A DNA stretch of 64,000 bases from Actinobacillus sp. (GTDB lineage: Bacteria; Pseudomonadota; Gammaproteobacteria; Enterobacterales; Pasteurellaceae). Positions within the stretch are counted from its first letter, which is position 1. Each line of letters starts with the position of its first letter. The DNA is taken from the NCBI GenBank assembly GCA_020026075.1, contig JAHHQZ010000004.1, forward strand, positions 8,291-72,290, given 5' to 3'. Below the pieces are notes generated by a model. That model searched no databases. It was not told the origin of the DNA and saw only the letters and a list, made by a program, of their open reading frames with translations. The translations under genes and the position numbers were made by a program. Shown here piece by piece: positions 27,769 through 37,011 of the stretch.

Positions 27769-28377
27769 TTAGCGCTGTGCGAGGTAGCGTTCTACGGTAT
27801 CCACGATCGCTTGCGTTTGCGGATCAAACTCAATATTCACTAAGTCACCAACGGTACGCTGGCCAATCACGGTGCGAGCAATCGTTTCAGGGATTAAGTT
27901 CACGCAGAAACGATCATCTTGAACCTCGCCAATGGTTAAACTAATGCCGTCAATGGCGATAAAGCCTTTGGTTAGCACATATTTCATCAAGGCGTTATCT
28001 GGCAGTTGTAGCCAAAGTTGTAAATTATTCGGCGATGGAATGATCTCGGCTACCTTCGCTGTGCAGTAGACGTGTCCTGAGAGAATATGCCCGCCAATTT
28101 CAGCCCCCATTTGCATCGCACGTTCAATATTGACGTAATCCCCAACCTGTAAATGACCGAGATTCGTCAGTTTCAGCGTTTCTTGCATTAAGTCAAAGCG
28201 GACTAAATCACCTTCGGTGTAGGTTACCGTTAAACAAACGCCGTTATTGGCAACGGAGGCACCCAGTGCAAGATTTTCTGTTAAATCCTGTGGCAATTTT
28301 AGCGTATGTGTTCTAAAATTAGATTTTTCTTCAATGGCGACAATTTCCGCCATTCCTTGAACAATTCCTGTGAACAT
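27769..28377 (-). CDS. ribE: Riboflavin synthase alpha chain
   Basis: The enzyme joins two lumazine molecules to make riboflavin. From MFTGIVQGMAEI the protein has 202 residues and two lumazine-binding halves; the first contains GVCLTVT, the second GISLTIG. The start at 28377 is set by the invariant MFTGIV. It is divergent from the MATE pump gene, as in E. coli. A -10 box lies at 28418-28423. Confidence 0.94.
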   Translation of the reverse strand: MFTGIVQGMAEIVAIEEKSNFRTHTLKLPQDLTENLALGASVANNGVCLTVTYTEGDLVRFDLMQETLKLTNLGHLQVGDYVNIERAMQMGAEIGGHILSGHVYCTAKVAEIIPSPNNLQLWLQLPDNALMKYVLTKGFIAIDGISLTIGEVQDDRFCVNLIPETIARTVIGQRTVGDLVNIEFDPQTQAIVDTVERYLAQR

Positions 28378-28417
28378 AATGGATCTCTCGTGTAGAAAAT
28401 AATAAAAAACGAGCGCC

Positions 28418-28423
28418 ATTATA
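28418..28423 (-). promoter_or_regulatory. -10 box of the ribE promoter
   Basis: It reads TATAAT on the minus strand, 41 bases before the ribE start; a TTCCAA 16 bases further upstream may be the -35. The region between ribE and hmrM (28378-28709) otherwise shows no gene and no FMN riboswitch. Confidence 0.55.
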
Positions 28424-28709
28424 ACGATATCTACTTTTATTGGAACAATTTATGCGAGTTATATCACGCAGCACCTTTGCCTTGTACCCTGCACCGTTCA
28501 AGCATTTATTAGGTTTGGTGCTTCCGCTTTTTTTCATACCACCAACTGATGGGATTAGACGACTAAGCGATTATTTATCTGCCATTAGTACCATTTGGTA
28601 AATACACTTTCGTCAATACTTTTACCCTTGCTTATGTAAAGGGTTACCAACACTTAACACCACTCTTTTCTTTTGGCAAATTAAAACAAATAATTATTTG
28701 GGAATTTTT

Positions 28710-30110
28710 ATGCAATGTCTACCACCAAATGCGATTGCCTTGTATCGTGTACAAATTAAACGTTTACTCGGCTTAGCCGCACCGATTTTTTTAGCACAAT
28801 TAGCGCAAAGTTCAATGAGTCTGGTCGATACCATTATGGCGGGGCGGGTCAGTGCCCTCGATATGGCGGCGATTGCCGTAGGAGCGTCTATCTACCTGCC
28901 ATTAGTGCTGTTTGGTAATGGGCTACTGCTGGCACTACCGCCTGTGGTGTCTTACTTAAACGGCTCTGGGCAACGCCATAAAATCGCTCATCAGATCCGA
29001 CAAGGCTTGTGGCTGGTCTTGGCTTGTAGCCTTGTGCTGGGGACAATGATTTATTTTAGCTACTTCATTTTAGACTATATGGATTTAACCCCTGAGCTTG
29101 CGGATATTTCTCGTGGCTATTTGCAAGCCATTGCGTGGGGGATTCCAGGTTATCTGCTGATGATCAATTTCCGTGGGCTAAATGATGGTATCGCCAAAAC
29201 CAAACCTGCAATGGTCGTTGCCTTTGTGGGGCTTTTGCTCAACATACCGCTTAACTACATTTTTATCTATGGCCATTTTGGCTTGCCAGCGTATGGCGCT
29301 GTGGGCTGTGGTATTGCCACGTCCTTAGTGGATTGGGTAATGGGCTTTATGATGATAGCCTACTGCCGTAATGCGCCAAGCCAACGTGATTTAAACGTTT
29401 TTCAGCATTTATTTGAAAAACCAAATTGGCGCACGTTACACCAACTCACTAAATTGGGCTTGCCAATTGCGTTGGCGATTTGTAGCGAAGTAATGCTGTT
29501 TGCGGTGAGTTCATTGTTACTCGCACCGTTGGGAACCAACGTGGTTGCCAGTCACCAAATTGCGCTAAACATTAGTTCCGTGTTGTTTATTTTCCCATTG
29601 TCTTTGGGAATGGCCACCACTATCGTCATTGGGCAACGCTTAGGGGAAAAACGCTTTGCAGCGGCCAAAGAATTGAGCTATCTCACCTTAACCTTCGGCT
29701 TAATTATGGCGGCGTGCTTAGCGAGCATTATTTTGCTTTTCCGTACGGATTTAGCATCCGTGTTCGTTACAAATAAAGACGTGGTCGCAATGGCGGCAAG
29801 CTTGCTGGTACTAACGGCGATTTACCAATTTTCAGACACCACACAAGTGCTAACGAGCGGTATTTTACGTGGTTATAAAGACACTAAATCTATCTTGTTT
29901 ATCACTCTATTTTGTTACTGGCTAATCGGTATTCCGCTAGGTTATATCCTCTCACGCACAAATTGGATAGTCGCACCACTCGGCGCAGCAGGCTTTTGGA
30001 TAGCCTTCGTGGTGAGCTTAACTGTCGCAGCGATTTTGCTTTTCCGCCGCCTACGTAAAATCCAATCCCTACCAGAAGATCAACTACTCGCCAAAGTAGA
30101 AGTTCACTAA
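28710..30110 (+). CDS. hmrM: MATE-family multidrug efflux pump
   Basis: The 466-residue, 12-segment inner-membrane protein resembles HmrM of H. influenzae and MdtK/NorM, which export cationic drugs in exchange for sodium or protons. Key stretches are PIFLAQLAQSSMSLVDTIMA, near the start, and QIALNISSVLF in the second half. GGGA precedes the start at 28710. A strong terminator follows. Confidence 0.92.
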   Translation: MQCLPPNAIALYRVQIKRLLGLAAPIFLAQLAQSSMSLVDTIMAGRVSALDMAAIAVGASIYLPLVLFGNGLLLALPPVVSYLNGSGQRHKIAHQIRQGLWLVLACSLVLGTMIYFSYFILDYMDLTPELADISRGYLQAIAWGIPGYLLMINFRGLNDGIAKTKPAMVVAFVGLLLNIPLNYIFIYGHFGLPAYGAVGCGIATSLVDWVMGFMMIAYCRNAPSQRDLNVFQHLFEKPNWRTLHQLTKLGLPIALAICSEVMLFAVSSLLLAPLGTNVVASHQIALNISSVLFIFPLSLGMATTIVIGQRLGEKRFAAAKELSYLTLTFGLIMAACLASIILLFRTDLASVFVTNKDVVAMAASLLVLTAIYQFSDTTQVLTSGILRGYKDTKSILFITLFCYWLIGIPLGYILSRTNWIVAPLGAAGFWIAFVVSLTVAAILLFRRLRKIQSLPEDQLLAKVEVH

Positions 30111-30115
30111 TTTTC

Positions 30116-30147
30116 TCAAAGCAAGGGGCAAGCCCTCCCTTGCTTTG
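30116..30147. terminator. Terminator of hmrM
   Basis: Stem TCAAAGCAAGGG/CCCTTGCTTTGA with a short central loop (GCAAGCCCT region), followed by TTA. Confidence 0.75.
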
Positions 30148-30154
30148 ATTATGA

Positions 30155-30195
30155 TAGGCCGGAATTTTCGCTAAAATTCTGGCAAATATTCCGGC
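30155..30195. repeat. Dispersed palindromic repeat, paired form
   Basis: Arms AGGCCGGAATTTTCGC and CAAATATTCCGGCG lie between the converging hmrM and truA genes. Confidence 0.8.
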
Positions 30196-30215
30196 GTTGC
30201 TTTAGGTGAAAAAAA

Positions 30216-31004
30216 CTAATCGTCTTTAAGGAACAACGGCCCGAGTGGCGTTTGTGGTAAATCGAACTCGGCGGGGTAATGGGCTTTGACTAAATATAAA
30301 CCGTTCGGCTTGGCGGTTGGGGCGGCCTGTTGGCGGTTTTTCGCTTTGAGTAAATCCGCAATCCAAGACACAGGCTGATTGCCAGCACCCACTTCCAGCA
30401 AACTGCCCACGATGTTGCGCACCATATGATGTAAAAAAGCGTTCGCTTGAATATCAACGATAACAAACTGCCCTTGTCGGCTAACGCTGACTTTTTCCAC
30501 ATTGCGCCAAGGGGTGTGAGATTGGCACTGCGCCGCACGGAAAGAGGTGAAATCCTGTTCGCCCAGCAAGGCCTGCGCCGCAAGGTGCATTTTTTGTTCG
30601 TTTAAGGGATGCGGATATTGCGTAATGCCCGCAGGCAAAATGGCGCTACGTTGTTTTTGATTCAAAATTAAATAACGATAACGGCGGCTTGTGGCGGAAA
30701 AACGTGCGTGAAACTCATCAGGCACCATTTTCGCCCAGCGAATGGCGATGTCGTCAGGCAAATTGGCGTTACCGCCCAATAGCCACGCTTTTTCAGGGCG
30801 ATGGACGTTAGTGTCAAAATGCACCACTTGCCCTGTGGCGTGAACCCCTGAATCTGTGCGGCCTGCGCAAAAAATCTCGATGGGTTCATTTGCCACGAAA
30901 CTCAGTGCTTTTTCCACGCATTCTTGCACGCTCGCCACGCCCTGCTGGCGCTGCCAGCCGTAATAATTTTGCCCTTGATATTCTACGCCTAACGCAATTC
31001 GCAT
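30216..31004 (-). CDS. truA: tRNA pseudouridine(38-40) synthase TruA
   Basis: It converts uridines 38-40 of the anticodon arm to pseudouridine. From MRIALGVEYQGQNYYGWQRQ the protein has 262 residues. The catalytic aspartate lies in CAGRTDSGVHATGQV. A longer frame to 31064 runs through the rplY terminator and is rejected. Confidence 0.95.
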   Translation of the reverse strand: MRIALGVEYQGQNYYGWQRQQGVASVQECVEKALSFVANEPIEIFCAGRTDSGVHATGQVVHFDTNVHRPEKAWLLGGNANLPDDIAIRWAKMVPDEFHARFSATSRRYRYLILNQKQRSAILPAGITQYPHPLNEQKMHLAAQALLGEQDFTSFRAAQCQSHTPWRNVEKVSVSRQGQFVIVDIQANAFLHHMVRNIVGSLLEVGAGNQPVSWIADLLKAKNRQQAAPTAKPNGLYLVKAHYPAEFDLPQTPLGPLFLKDD

Positions 31005-31027
31005 AATTTTTCCTTTTTTCTTTCCAT

Positions 31028-31058
31028 AAAAAAAACGCCAAATTGCTTTGGCGTTTTT
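31028..31058 (-). terminator. Terminator between rplY and truA
   Basis: On the minus strand AACGCCAAA/TTTGGCGTT is followed by a long T run. Confidence 0.85.
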
Positions 31059-31070
31059 GTCCATTAAACC

Positions 31071-31358
31071 TTATACACGTTTGAAGTCGATGTGAACGAG
31101 TTTTGGTTTGAATGGGTGACGTTGCATCGCTTGCACTTTAACAGCGACTTTTTTACCTTCAACATCAAGGGTGATAACGTCAGAGTAGAAGCTATCGTGA
31201 ACTTGTGCGTTGTTTACCGCATCGTGGTTTAAGATGATTGCGATTGGTGCTTCTTCCCCACCGTAAATGATTGCTGGGATTTCACCGTTGTGACGCAGGC
31301 GGCGGCTCGCACCCTTACCATGCGTAGGACGTACAGTTGCTTTAAATTCAAATGCCAT
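31071..31358 (-). CDS. rplY: Ribosomal protein bL25
   Basis: This 5S rRNA-binding protein has 95 residues, the single-domain gamma-proteobacterial form without the CTC extension. FKATVRPTHGKGASRRLR is the conserved start. GAGAA precedes the ATG. A hairpin plus T run lies in its leader. Confidence 0.95.
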   Translation of the reverse strand: MAFEFKATVRPTHGKGASRRLRHNGEIPAIIYGGEEAPIAIILNHDAVNNAQVHDSFYSDVITLDVEGKKVAVKVQAMQRHPFKPKLVHIDFKRV

Positions 31359-31385
31359 TGTTGGATTCTCTTTTGTTTCGATTAA

Positions 31386-31417
31386 AAAAAATAAAACCAC
31401 AGGCGACCCAGTGGTTT
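31386..31417 (-). promoter_or_regulatory. Terminator-like hairpin in the rplY leader
   Basis: On the minus strand AAACCAC (from 31417) pairs with GTGGTTT (to 31394) and is followed by a T-rich run, 36 bases before the start codon. With no gene just upstream, it may be an attenuator for rplY. Confidence 0.45.
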
Positions 31418-31606
31418 CACATTATGTTCAGAATTGAACGGACGGATTATAGTGTTTTTTACAACGACTGCCAAGTAAAAAAGCACGATAATCTGCAAAA
31501 AGGTACGAATGCTTTCAGCATTTGTGCTTCAATTTCATCCGTCATATGCCCTTGTTACACGGCTTTTAGCACTGGTTAAACACCACATCAGGGAAGTTAT
31601 TATTTT

Positions 31607-31633
31607 CAAAATTTTTCATAAAATTCCGACCTG
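31607..31633. repeat. Single copy of the dispersed repeat
   Basis: The arm CATAAAATTCCGACCTGCC with an AT-rich flank lies 3 bases after the stop of the YqhD-type reductase gene. Confidence 0.55.
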
Positions 31634-31635
31634 CC

Positions 31636-32793
31636 TTAATAGGTGTTTTCTACGATTTGTTTCACCATTTCAGGGGTAACGCTTTGGCGTTCGCCTAGCC
31701 CTAACCAGCCACGCTCTTGGAAACGTTGTGCGATGGTTTCCGCCGTGCCTTGATAATCTTCGGTGTAAGCAGATAAGCGAGTGTCAATGCCAACGCTGTG
31801 GAAAAATTGCTCCGTTGCGCTGATGGCTTTTAAGGCTTTTTCTTCCGTTGTACCGTCTGTAATGCCCCACACACGTTCGCCGAATTGGGCGAGTTTTTCT
31901 TGTTTATTTTCTAAACAATAATGATAGTAGGCTGGCAAAACGACAGCTAAGGTGCGTGCGTGGTCAATGCCGTGAAGTGCGGTGAACTCGTGACCGATGG
32001 CGTGTACACCCCAGTCGGATGGAACGCCTTGTGCGATCAAGCCATTGAGCGCCATTGTACAGCTCCACATAAAGTTGGATGCCGCTTGATAATTTTTCGG
32101 ATCGGCGATCACTTTCGGGCCGACTTCCACTAAGGTTTGCAAGATCCCTTCGGCGAAACGATCTTGTAGCAAGCCGTCTGCTGGGTAGGTCATATATTGT
32201 TCTAAAACGTGTACAAAAGCGTCCACTACGCCGTTTTCTAATTGGCGTTTTGGCAGGGATTGGATCACCGTAGGATCCAACACAGAGCATTGCGGGAACA
32301 AGTTCGGCGAGGCGAAAGAGCGTTTTTCTTTCAAGGCACGGCGTGAAATCACAGCACCAGAATTCATTTCAGAGCCAGTGGCTGGCAAGGTCAATACAGT
32401 TGAAAATGGCAAGGCTTGCGCTACCGTTAAGCGTTTTGCCAAGATCTCCCACGAATCACCCTCGTAGCAACTGGCTGCAGCGATGAATTTCGCACCGTCA
32501 ATCACTGAGCCACCGCCAACGGCTAAAATGTAATCTAAATTTTGTGCTTTAATCGTGGCGACTGCCTCCATTAGCACATCATATTCTGGATTCGCTGGCA
32601 CGCCTGCAAATTCCACAATGTGATAGTCTGCTAACACCGCCATAATTTGCTCATACACGCCGTTACACTTGATACTGCCGCCGCCGTAAAGCATTAAAAT
32701 TCTCGCATTTTGCGGAATCTCATCTTTTAATTTCGTAATTTGCCCTTGCCCAAAGATAATTTTTGTCGGGTTTTTATAAATAAAATTTTGCAT
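31636..32793 (-). CDS. yqhD: YqhD-type iron/zinc alcohol dehydrogenase
   Basis: This family reduces toxic aldehydes with NADPH. The 385 residues start MQNFIYKNPTKIIFGQGQIT. The nucleotide site is AVGGGSVIDGAKFIA and the metal ligands lie in VDAFVHVLEQY and HAIGHEFTALHGIDHAR. It is last of a minus-strand run with nfsB (12-base gap) and a broken GST gene. The set suggests aldehyde and electrophile detoxification. A perfect AAGTGCGGT uptake core lies at 31975-31983. Confidence 0.88.
   Translation of the reverse strand: MQNFIYKNPTKIIFGQGQITKLKDEIPQNARILMLYGGGSIKCNGVYEQIMAVLADYHIVEFAGVPANPEYDVLMEAVATIKAQNLDYILAVGGGSVIDGAKFIAAASCYEGDSWEILAKRLTVAQALPFSTVLTLPATGSEMNSGAVISRRALKEKRSFASPNLFPQCSVLDPTVIQSLPKRQLENGVVDAFVHVLEQYMTYPADGLLQDRFAEGILQTLVEVGPKVIADPKNYQAASNFMWSCTMALNGLIAQGVPSDWGVHAIGHEFTALHGIDHARTLAVVLPAYYHYCLENKQEKLAQFGERVWGITDGTTEEKALKAISATEQFFHSVGIDTRLSAYTEDYQGTAETIAQRFQERGWLGLGERQSVTPEMVKQIVENTY
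31975..31983 (+). other. H. influenzae-type uptake signal sequence
   Basis: Second and last perfect AAGTGCGGT core seen in the window, inside the YqhD-type reductase gene. Confidence 0.6.
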
Positions 32794-32805
32794 TTTTTGT
32801 CCTTT

Positions 32806-33462
32806 TTATTCAATCGGTGTGAAAATCTCTGCAAGTGCTAGGCGAGATTTTGGTAAGGCGGCGTTGAAGTCGTCAGCGGCCGCATAGCCGAGTGCGACCA
32901 GTACTACTGGGCGGAGTTTTTTGGCGTCGAGATCCAAAACTTCGCTCAAAATTCCAGTATCAAAGCCTTCGATAGGTACGGAGTCAATGCCCATTGCTTT
33001 TGCGCCGAGCAGTAAATTACCTAACGCCAAATACGCTTGATGAGTTGCCCAGCTTAGTTGTTTTTCTTCACTGACAGTGTTCTTGCCCACGAAATATGCA
33101 CGAGCTTTGCTGATCAGTTGGCGAATATCCGCTGTGGCGTAACGTCCATCAGTTTGTTCTTGGTTGCCGATTTTTTCTAAATAGTCGGCACCTAGATCTT
33201 CTTTCACGCAGATGACAAACACATCAGAGCAGTTCAAAATTTTGCTTTCGTTAAAAGCAAAATCCCCTTGCGTGGCCTCCGCTACTTTGGCTTTGGCTGC
33301 TGGTGTGCTGGCAACGAGTACGTGCCACGGTTGTATGTTTACGCTGGATGGACTTAATTGAAAGAGGGTTTCTAGTTCGGTTAATTGTTCCGCTGAAATG
33401 CGTTTGCTTGGGTCAAATTTTTTCGTGGAATAACGAGCTTTGGCGATAGATAAAATATCCAT
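32806..33462 (-). CDS. nfsB: Oxygen-insensitive NAD(P)H nitroreductase
   Basis: This FMN enzyme reduces nitroaromatics, quinones and related electrophiles. The 218 residues match NfsB. It starts MDILSIAKARYSTKKFDPSK, with QLSPSSVNIQPWHVLVAST and IDSVPIEGFD. It lies 24 bases after the GST remnant and 12 before the YqhD-type gene, so it is probably in one operon with both. A TetR-type palindrome lies upstream of the run. Confidence 0.93.
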   Translation of the reverse strand: MDILSIAKARYSTKKFDPSKRISAEQLTELETLFQLSPSSVNIQPWHVLVASTPAAKAKVAEATQGDFAFNESKILNCSDVFVICVKEDLGADYLEKIGNQEQTDGRYATADIRQLISKARAYFVGKNTVSEEKQLSWATHQAYLALGNLLLGAKAMGIDSVPIEGFDTGILSEVLDLDAKKLRPVVLVALGYAAADDFNAALPKSRLALAEIFTPIE

Positions 33463-33486
33463 AACGTATCCTTTTATGATGATTGG

Positions 33487-33945
33487 TTAAATGAAGTCAC
33501 CACTTTTTTGGGTAGCGGTCTTAAAGCTTAGTAAGGCTTGCACACGTTTTAGGTAGGCCGGAATATTTGGGTAATTTTTGTCAAATACAAATAAATTTAA
33601 GCGATTTAGAGAAAATAATTCAAGGCTCAACACGATGTCCACCGTCGTTAAGGTATCGCCTGCGAAGAATGCGGTTTCGCTAAGCTGTTTTTCCATTAAA
33701 GCAAGCAATGCTCACAAAAGTAGCATTAGGAAAAAATCCAGTACTTTCTGCGTAGTGCCTTACCTTACAATACGGCTTACATAGGGACAGTACCTGCTGG
33801 ATGAAGATCTTTGTAAGCTTGCGATGCGAGGTTCGCTACGGCATTGCGTTGAAAAAGTTTCAGTTCATAGGGAACCTTTAGCACTTCCATTATCCAAACG
33901 ATACGGAAGGATTGAGAATGTTGTAAATGGTATTGTACACTCTTT
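33487..33945 (-). pseudogene. Glutathione S-transferase, decayed
   Basis: The C-terminal part (33487-33708) reads KQLSETAFFAGDTLTTVDIV, the helical GST domain. The N-terminal thioredoxin-like part reads QHSQSFRIVWIMEVLKVPYE and ends HPAGTVPM-stop near 33775. Between them about 60 codons are damaged or missing. No good start codon remains at the 5' end, where an in-frame stop lies just upstream. A single repeat arm sits inside the C-terminal part (about 33553-33575). It was probably the first gene of the detoxification run. Confidence 0.75.
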
Positions 33946-33984
33946 TAATCTGCAAGAAAAAAGCCGTTGCGACACGGCACTATA

Positions 33985-34002
33985 TGAATGAACATTCATT
34001 CA
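33985..34002. promoter_or_regulatory. TetR-type operator palindrome
   Basis: TGAATGAACATTCATTCA is a perfect 8-2-8 inverted repeat. Such ATGAATG...CATTCAT sites are typical TetR-family operators. It sits upstream of the GST remnant, nfsB and the reductase. No regulator gene is in view. Confidence 0.6.
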
Positions 34003-34051
34003 AAATAAACATAATAAAAGATTAGCTTAAATTACAACCATTGATCAACGA

Positions 34052-34083
34052 AAGTCGGAATTTTGCTGAAAATTCCGACCTTT
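34052..34083. repeat. Dispersed palindromic repeat, short paired form
   Basis: AAGTCGGAATTTT and AAAATTCCGACCTT around GCTG, followed by a T run. It is shaped like a terminator on the plus strand although no plus-strand gene precedes it. Confidence 0.7.
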
Positions 34084-34251
34084 TTTATCAAGCATAAAAA
34101 AACTGTGTGCTCCCCCTCACACTTTTCCACTTTTCTTATTTGTTTTGAGCAAGGCTTGTGGTAATTTACCGCCGTTTATTACAAGGTAATAACATTTCTC
34201 TTAATAACATTTCTTTTATTTTTCTACTATTTATATTAAGGAGCGAATTTT

Positions 34252-35634
34252 ATGTCTACCCAATCCCGCCCCTTGTTTTCAAGGAATGCACTGATATTTC
34301 TTGCAGATGTGGTTTTCTTTTTCCTGCTTTTAAATCTGTTACCTTTTGACGAAAAAGCCAATAGCGGTCTAGCATTGCTCGGTTTTATTGCCGTGTTATG
34401 GCTTACAGAGGCACTGCACGTAAGCATTACCGCCCTACTCGTACCAATTTTGGCAGTTTTCTTAGGGCTGGTAACGACCAAAGATGCGTTGGTTTCCTTC
34501 TCTAACCCTATCATCTATTTATTCTTTGGTGGCTTTGCATTGGCAACCGCATTGCATAAGCAAAAACTTGATCAAGTGATCGCTAATAAAATTATGAACT
34601 TAGCTCGTGGGAATTTCTTTATTGCGGCACTGTATTTGTTCTCTACTACCGCATTTTTATCAATGTGGATGAGTAACACCGCAACCGCAGCGATGATGTT
34701 ACCACTTGCTTTGGGCATTCTTAGCCAAATGGATCGTCAGGAATATCACAACACCTACGTTTTCGTGCTGCTTGGTATTGCATACAGTGCGAGTATCGGC
34801 GGTATGGGAACCGTTGTTGGTAGCCCGCCGAATGCGATTGTAGCCTCACAGTTGAACCTAAACTTTATGGAATGGATGCAATACGGCTTGCCAATTATGA
34901 TCATCTTAATGCCAATTATGATCGGTATGCTGTACATTATGTTTAAACCCAAATTGACGTTCCATTTTGACCGTAATTTTGAACGCATTCCAATGAACCG
35001 TGATCGTCTAGTCACGCTTGCTATTTTCTTGGTCATCGCTGGTAGCTGGGTATTTAGCAAACAGATCAACCCTGTTTTATCTGGTCTTTTAGGGCTTTCT
35101 GGCAAAATTGCTGAATTCGATAGTATTATTGCATTGCTTGCGGTGGCGTTAATTTGTATTACTAATGTGGCAAAATGGAAAGACATTCAAGACAACACCG
35201 ACTGGGGTGTGTTAATTCTTTTCGGTGGCGGTATCACGTTAAGTATGGTGCTAAAAAACTCTGGTGCGAGCAAAATCTTAGCAGACAACATTGTGTTCTT
35301 AATTCAAGGTCAGCATTATTACTTAATCGGCTTGCTCGTGGCGGCATTTATTATTTTCCTAACGGAATTTACCTCTAACACCGCCAGCGCTGCCCTTTTA
35401 GTACCGCTCTTTATTTCCATCGCTAATTCTCTTGGCGTGCCAGACACTGGGCTTGCCCTTATCGTGGGTATCGGCGCCTCTTGTGCCTTTATGTTGCCTG
35501 TGGCAACGCCGCCAAACGCCATTGTTTATGGTACGGGCGAGATCCAACAAAGCGATATGCTCAAAGCAGGTATTGTGTTAAATATTATTAGTGTGCTGGT
35601 CATCAGCACTATCGCCTATGTATTTTGGTTTTAA
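34252..35634 (+). CDS. Sodium/dicarboxylate symporter of the DASS (SLC13) family
   Basis: The 460-residue membrane protein has the two SNT signature motifs of this family (MSNTATAA and TSNTASAA), each followed by a proline pair (SPPNA and TPPNA). It probably brings in succinate, fumarate or malate with sodium; exact substrates are unknown. AAGGAG precedes the start. A terminator follows at once, so it is transcribed alone. Confidence 0.88.
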   Translation: MSTQSRPLFSRNALIFLADVVFFFLLLNLLPFDEKANSGLALLGFIAVLWLTEALHVSITALLVPILAVFLGLVTTKDALVSFSNPIIYLFFGGFALATALHKQKLDQVIANKIMNLARGNFFIAALYLFSTTAFLSMWMSNTATAAMMLPLALGILSQMDRQEYHNTYVFVLLGIAYSASIGGMGTVVGSPPNAIVASQLNLNFMEWMQYGLPIMIILMPIMIGMLYIMFKPKLTFHFDRNFERIPMNRDRLVTLAIFLVIAGSWVFSKQINPVLSGLLGLSGKIAEFDSIIALLAVALICITNVAKWKDIQDNTDWGVLILFGGGITLSMVLKNSGASKILADNIVFLIQGQHYYLIGLLVAAFIIFLTEFTSNTASAALLVPLFISIANSLGVPDTGLALIVGIGASCAFMLPVATPPNAIVYGTGEIQQSDMLKAGIVLNIISVLVISTIAYVFWF

Positions 35635-35657
35635 CTCTCGTTAATAGCATAAAAAAC

Positions 35658-35685
35658 AACCCTGCTCATTGGCAGGGTTATTTGC
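35658..35685 (+). terminator. Terminator of the dicarboxylate symporter gene
   Basis: Stem AACCCTGC/GCAGGGTT with a six-base loop, then ATTTG. Confidence 0.8.
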
Positions 35686-35699
35686 ATTTTGGTCATTTT

Positions 35700-35722
35700 T
35701 TCTTAAAAAATTCCAGCCTAGG
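35700..35722. repeat. Single copy of the dispersed repeat
   Basis: AAAAAATTCCAGCCTAGG, the reverse arm in the GGCTGG variant, lies between converging genes. Confidence 0.5.
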
Positions 35723-35749
35723 TTTTTTGTTTTTCATTCCATAAAAATA

Positions 35750-36085
35750 CTAATGAATTGGCGTGAAATCATACACAAAGCCATAGGCAAAGCAATAATA
35801 CAATGCATAATAAAAAAGCACCGTCGATAACGCCAGCCCCCAGCAGGCAAGGCTTGGGCGTTTTTGATGTACCACGTACCAAATGCGCGCCACAATGGCT
35901 AATAAAATGGGATACGCCCAAAAGAAAATGGTCATCGTACGAATCATTGCATTTGACAAATGCGGATTTTCTGAGATGCTTGCAGATAACATAATTAAGA
36001 CAGGATAAAGTGCCACAGGCAAACAAAAGCCCGCAATCGCCCACGTAAACGGCTTAAATCCTTGTGGCATTGATGATTTTTTCAT
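35750..36085 (-). CDS. Small membrane protein of unknown function
   Basis: The 111-residue protein has three hydrophobic segments (about 13-33, 48-66 and 80-103). It starts MKKSSMPQGFKPFTWAIAGF. It resembles a Pasteurellaceae-restricted family of uncharacterised membrane proteins (possibly DUF5389). It is transcribed alone and divergent from glpG. Function unknown. Confidence 0.65.
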   Translation of the reverse strand: MKKSSMPQGFKPFTWAIAGFCLPVALYPVLIMLSASISENPHLSNAMIRTMTIFFWAYPILLAIVARIWYVVHQKRPSLACWGLALSTVLFYYALYYCFAYGFVYDFTPIH

Positions 36086-36131
36086 ATGCTTTCCCTAAAT
36101 GTTTAACAAAATAAAGAAGGATTATAAAAAA

Positions 36132-37011
36132 TGCATCCTCTTTTCGCTAGTCAGCAACCACAATTACTCTATACTTTCCGAGATTACATTCAAAAAAATT
36201 ACGGCATAACCCTAGAAGTAATGCCCTTCAATGAGCTAGGAGAACGCCAATATTTACTCATAATGCCTGAGAATTGCCCAACGAAACACAAATTCTAGCT
36301 GAGTTGCAAACCTTTGCCCAAAATCCTCACGCTGCCAAATACAGCAACACAAGCTGGGAGCAAGGCGAATTATTACCCAAACAACCACTCGTGCAATGGC
36401 GGTGGCTGCGTGAATTTTGGCAAGCGAAAACCTACCAAAAAATTCCGTTCACCGTTGCGGTAACCCTACTGTGCATATTGGTGTATCTCGCCGAATGCTG
36501 GACGATTTACGTACAAAATAGCGACTTCATTTTGCAAGCCCTGCACTACCCTGCCAACACCGCACAACAAAGCGAACTATGGCGCTACGTTTCACACGCC
36601 ATCGTGCATTTAGGCCTGTGGCACCTTGCCTTTAATTTATGCTTTTGGTGGATTTTTGCAGGGGCGATTGAACGCCAACTCGGCTCAATCCCCTTGATTT
36701 TATTAACATTCACCAGTGCCATTATTTCAGGAATGAGCCAAAACTATTTCTCTGGTGCAGACTTTTTTGGCTTATCTGGCGTAGTTTACGCCGTGTTAGG
36801 TTTTGTGTTAATCGAAGACAAATTCGCCGCCAAATGCTTTCACTTGCCTGACGGCTTTCTCACAATGCTACTCATAGGCCTCGTTCTCGGCTTCATCGCC
36901 CCCACCATCGGCATACAAATCGGCAACGCTGCCCACATCAGCGGATTCGTGGTTGGGGTTTTGTTCAGTACAATCGACATCCTACACCCCAAACTACATC
37001 AAAAAAAATAA
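36132..37011 (+). pseudogene. glpG: Rhomboid protease GlpG with a frameshift
   Basis: The gene starts at 36132 (AAGGA upstream) with MHPLFASQQPQLLYTFRDYI, a cytoplasmic domain. That frame runs to ENCPTKHKF-stop. The main frame resumes at NETQILAELQTF. One missing C in the CCC run at 36276-36278 explains the break. The membrane part is complete: the catalytic serine lies in FFGLSGVVYAVLG, the histidine in GNAAHISG. A TTG at 36274 could restart translation and yield the core alone, which in H. influenzae is the natural form. So activity may survive. Confidence 0.8.

Noticed and set aside
28378..28709. FMN riboswitch in front of ribE
   Set aside because: None of the conserved GGGGC or CCGGCGGT blocks is present on the minus strand; only a -10 box is seen.
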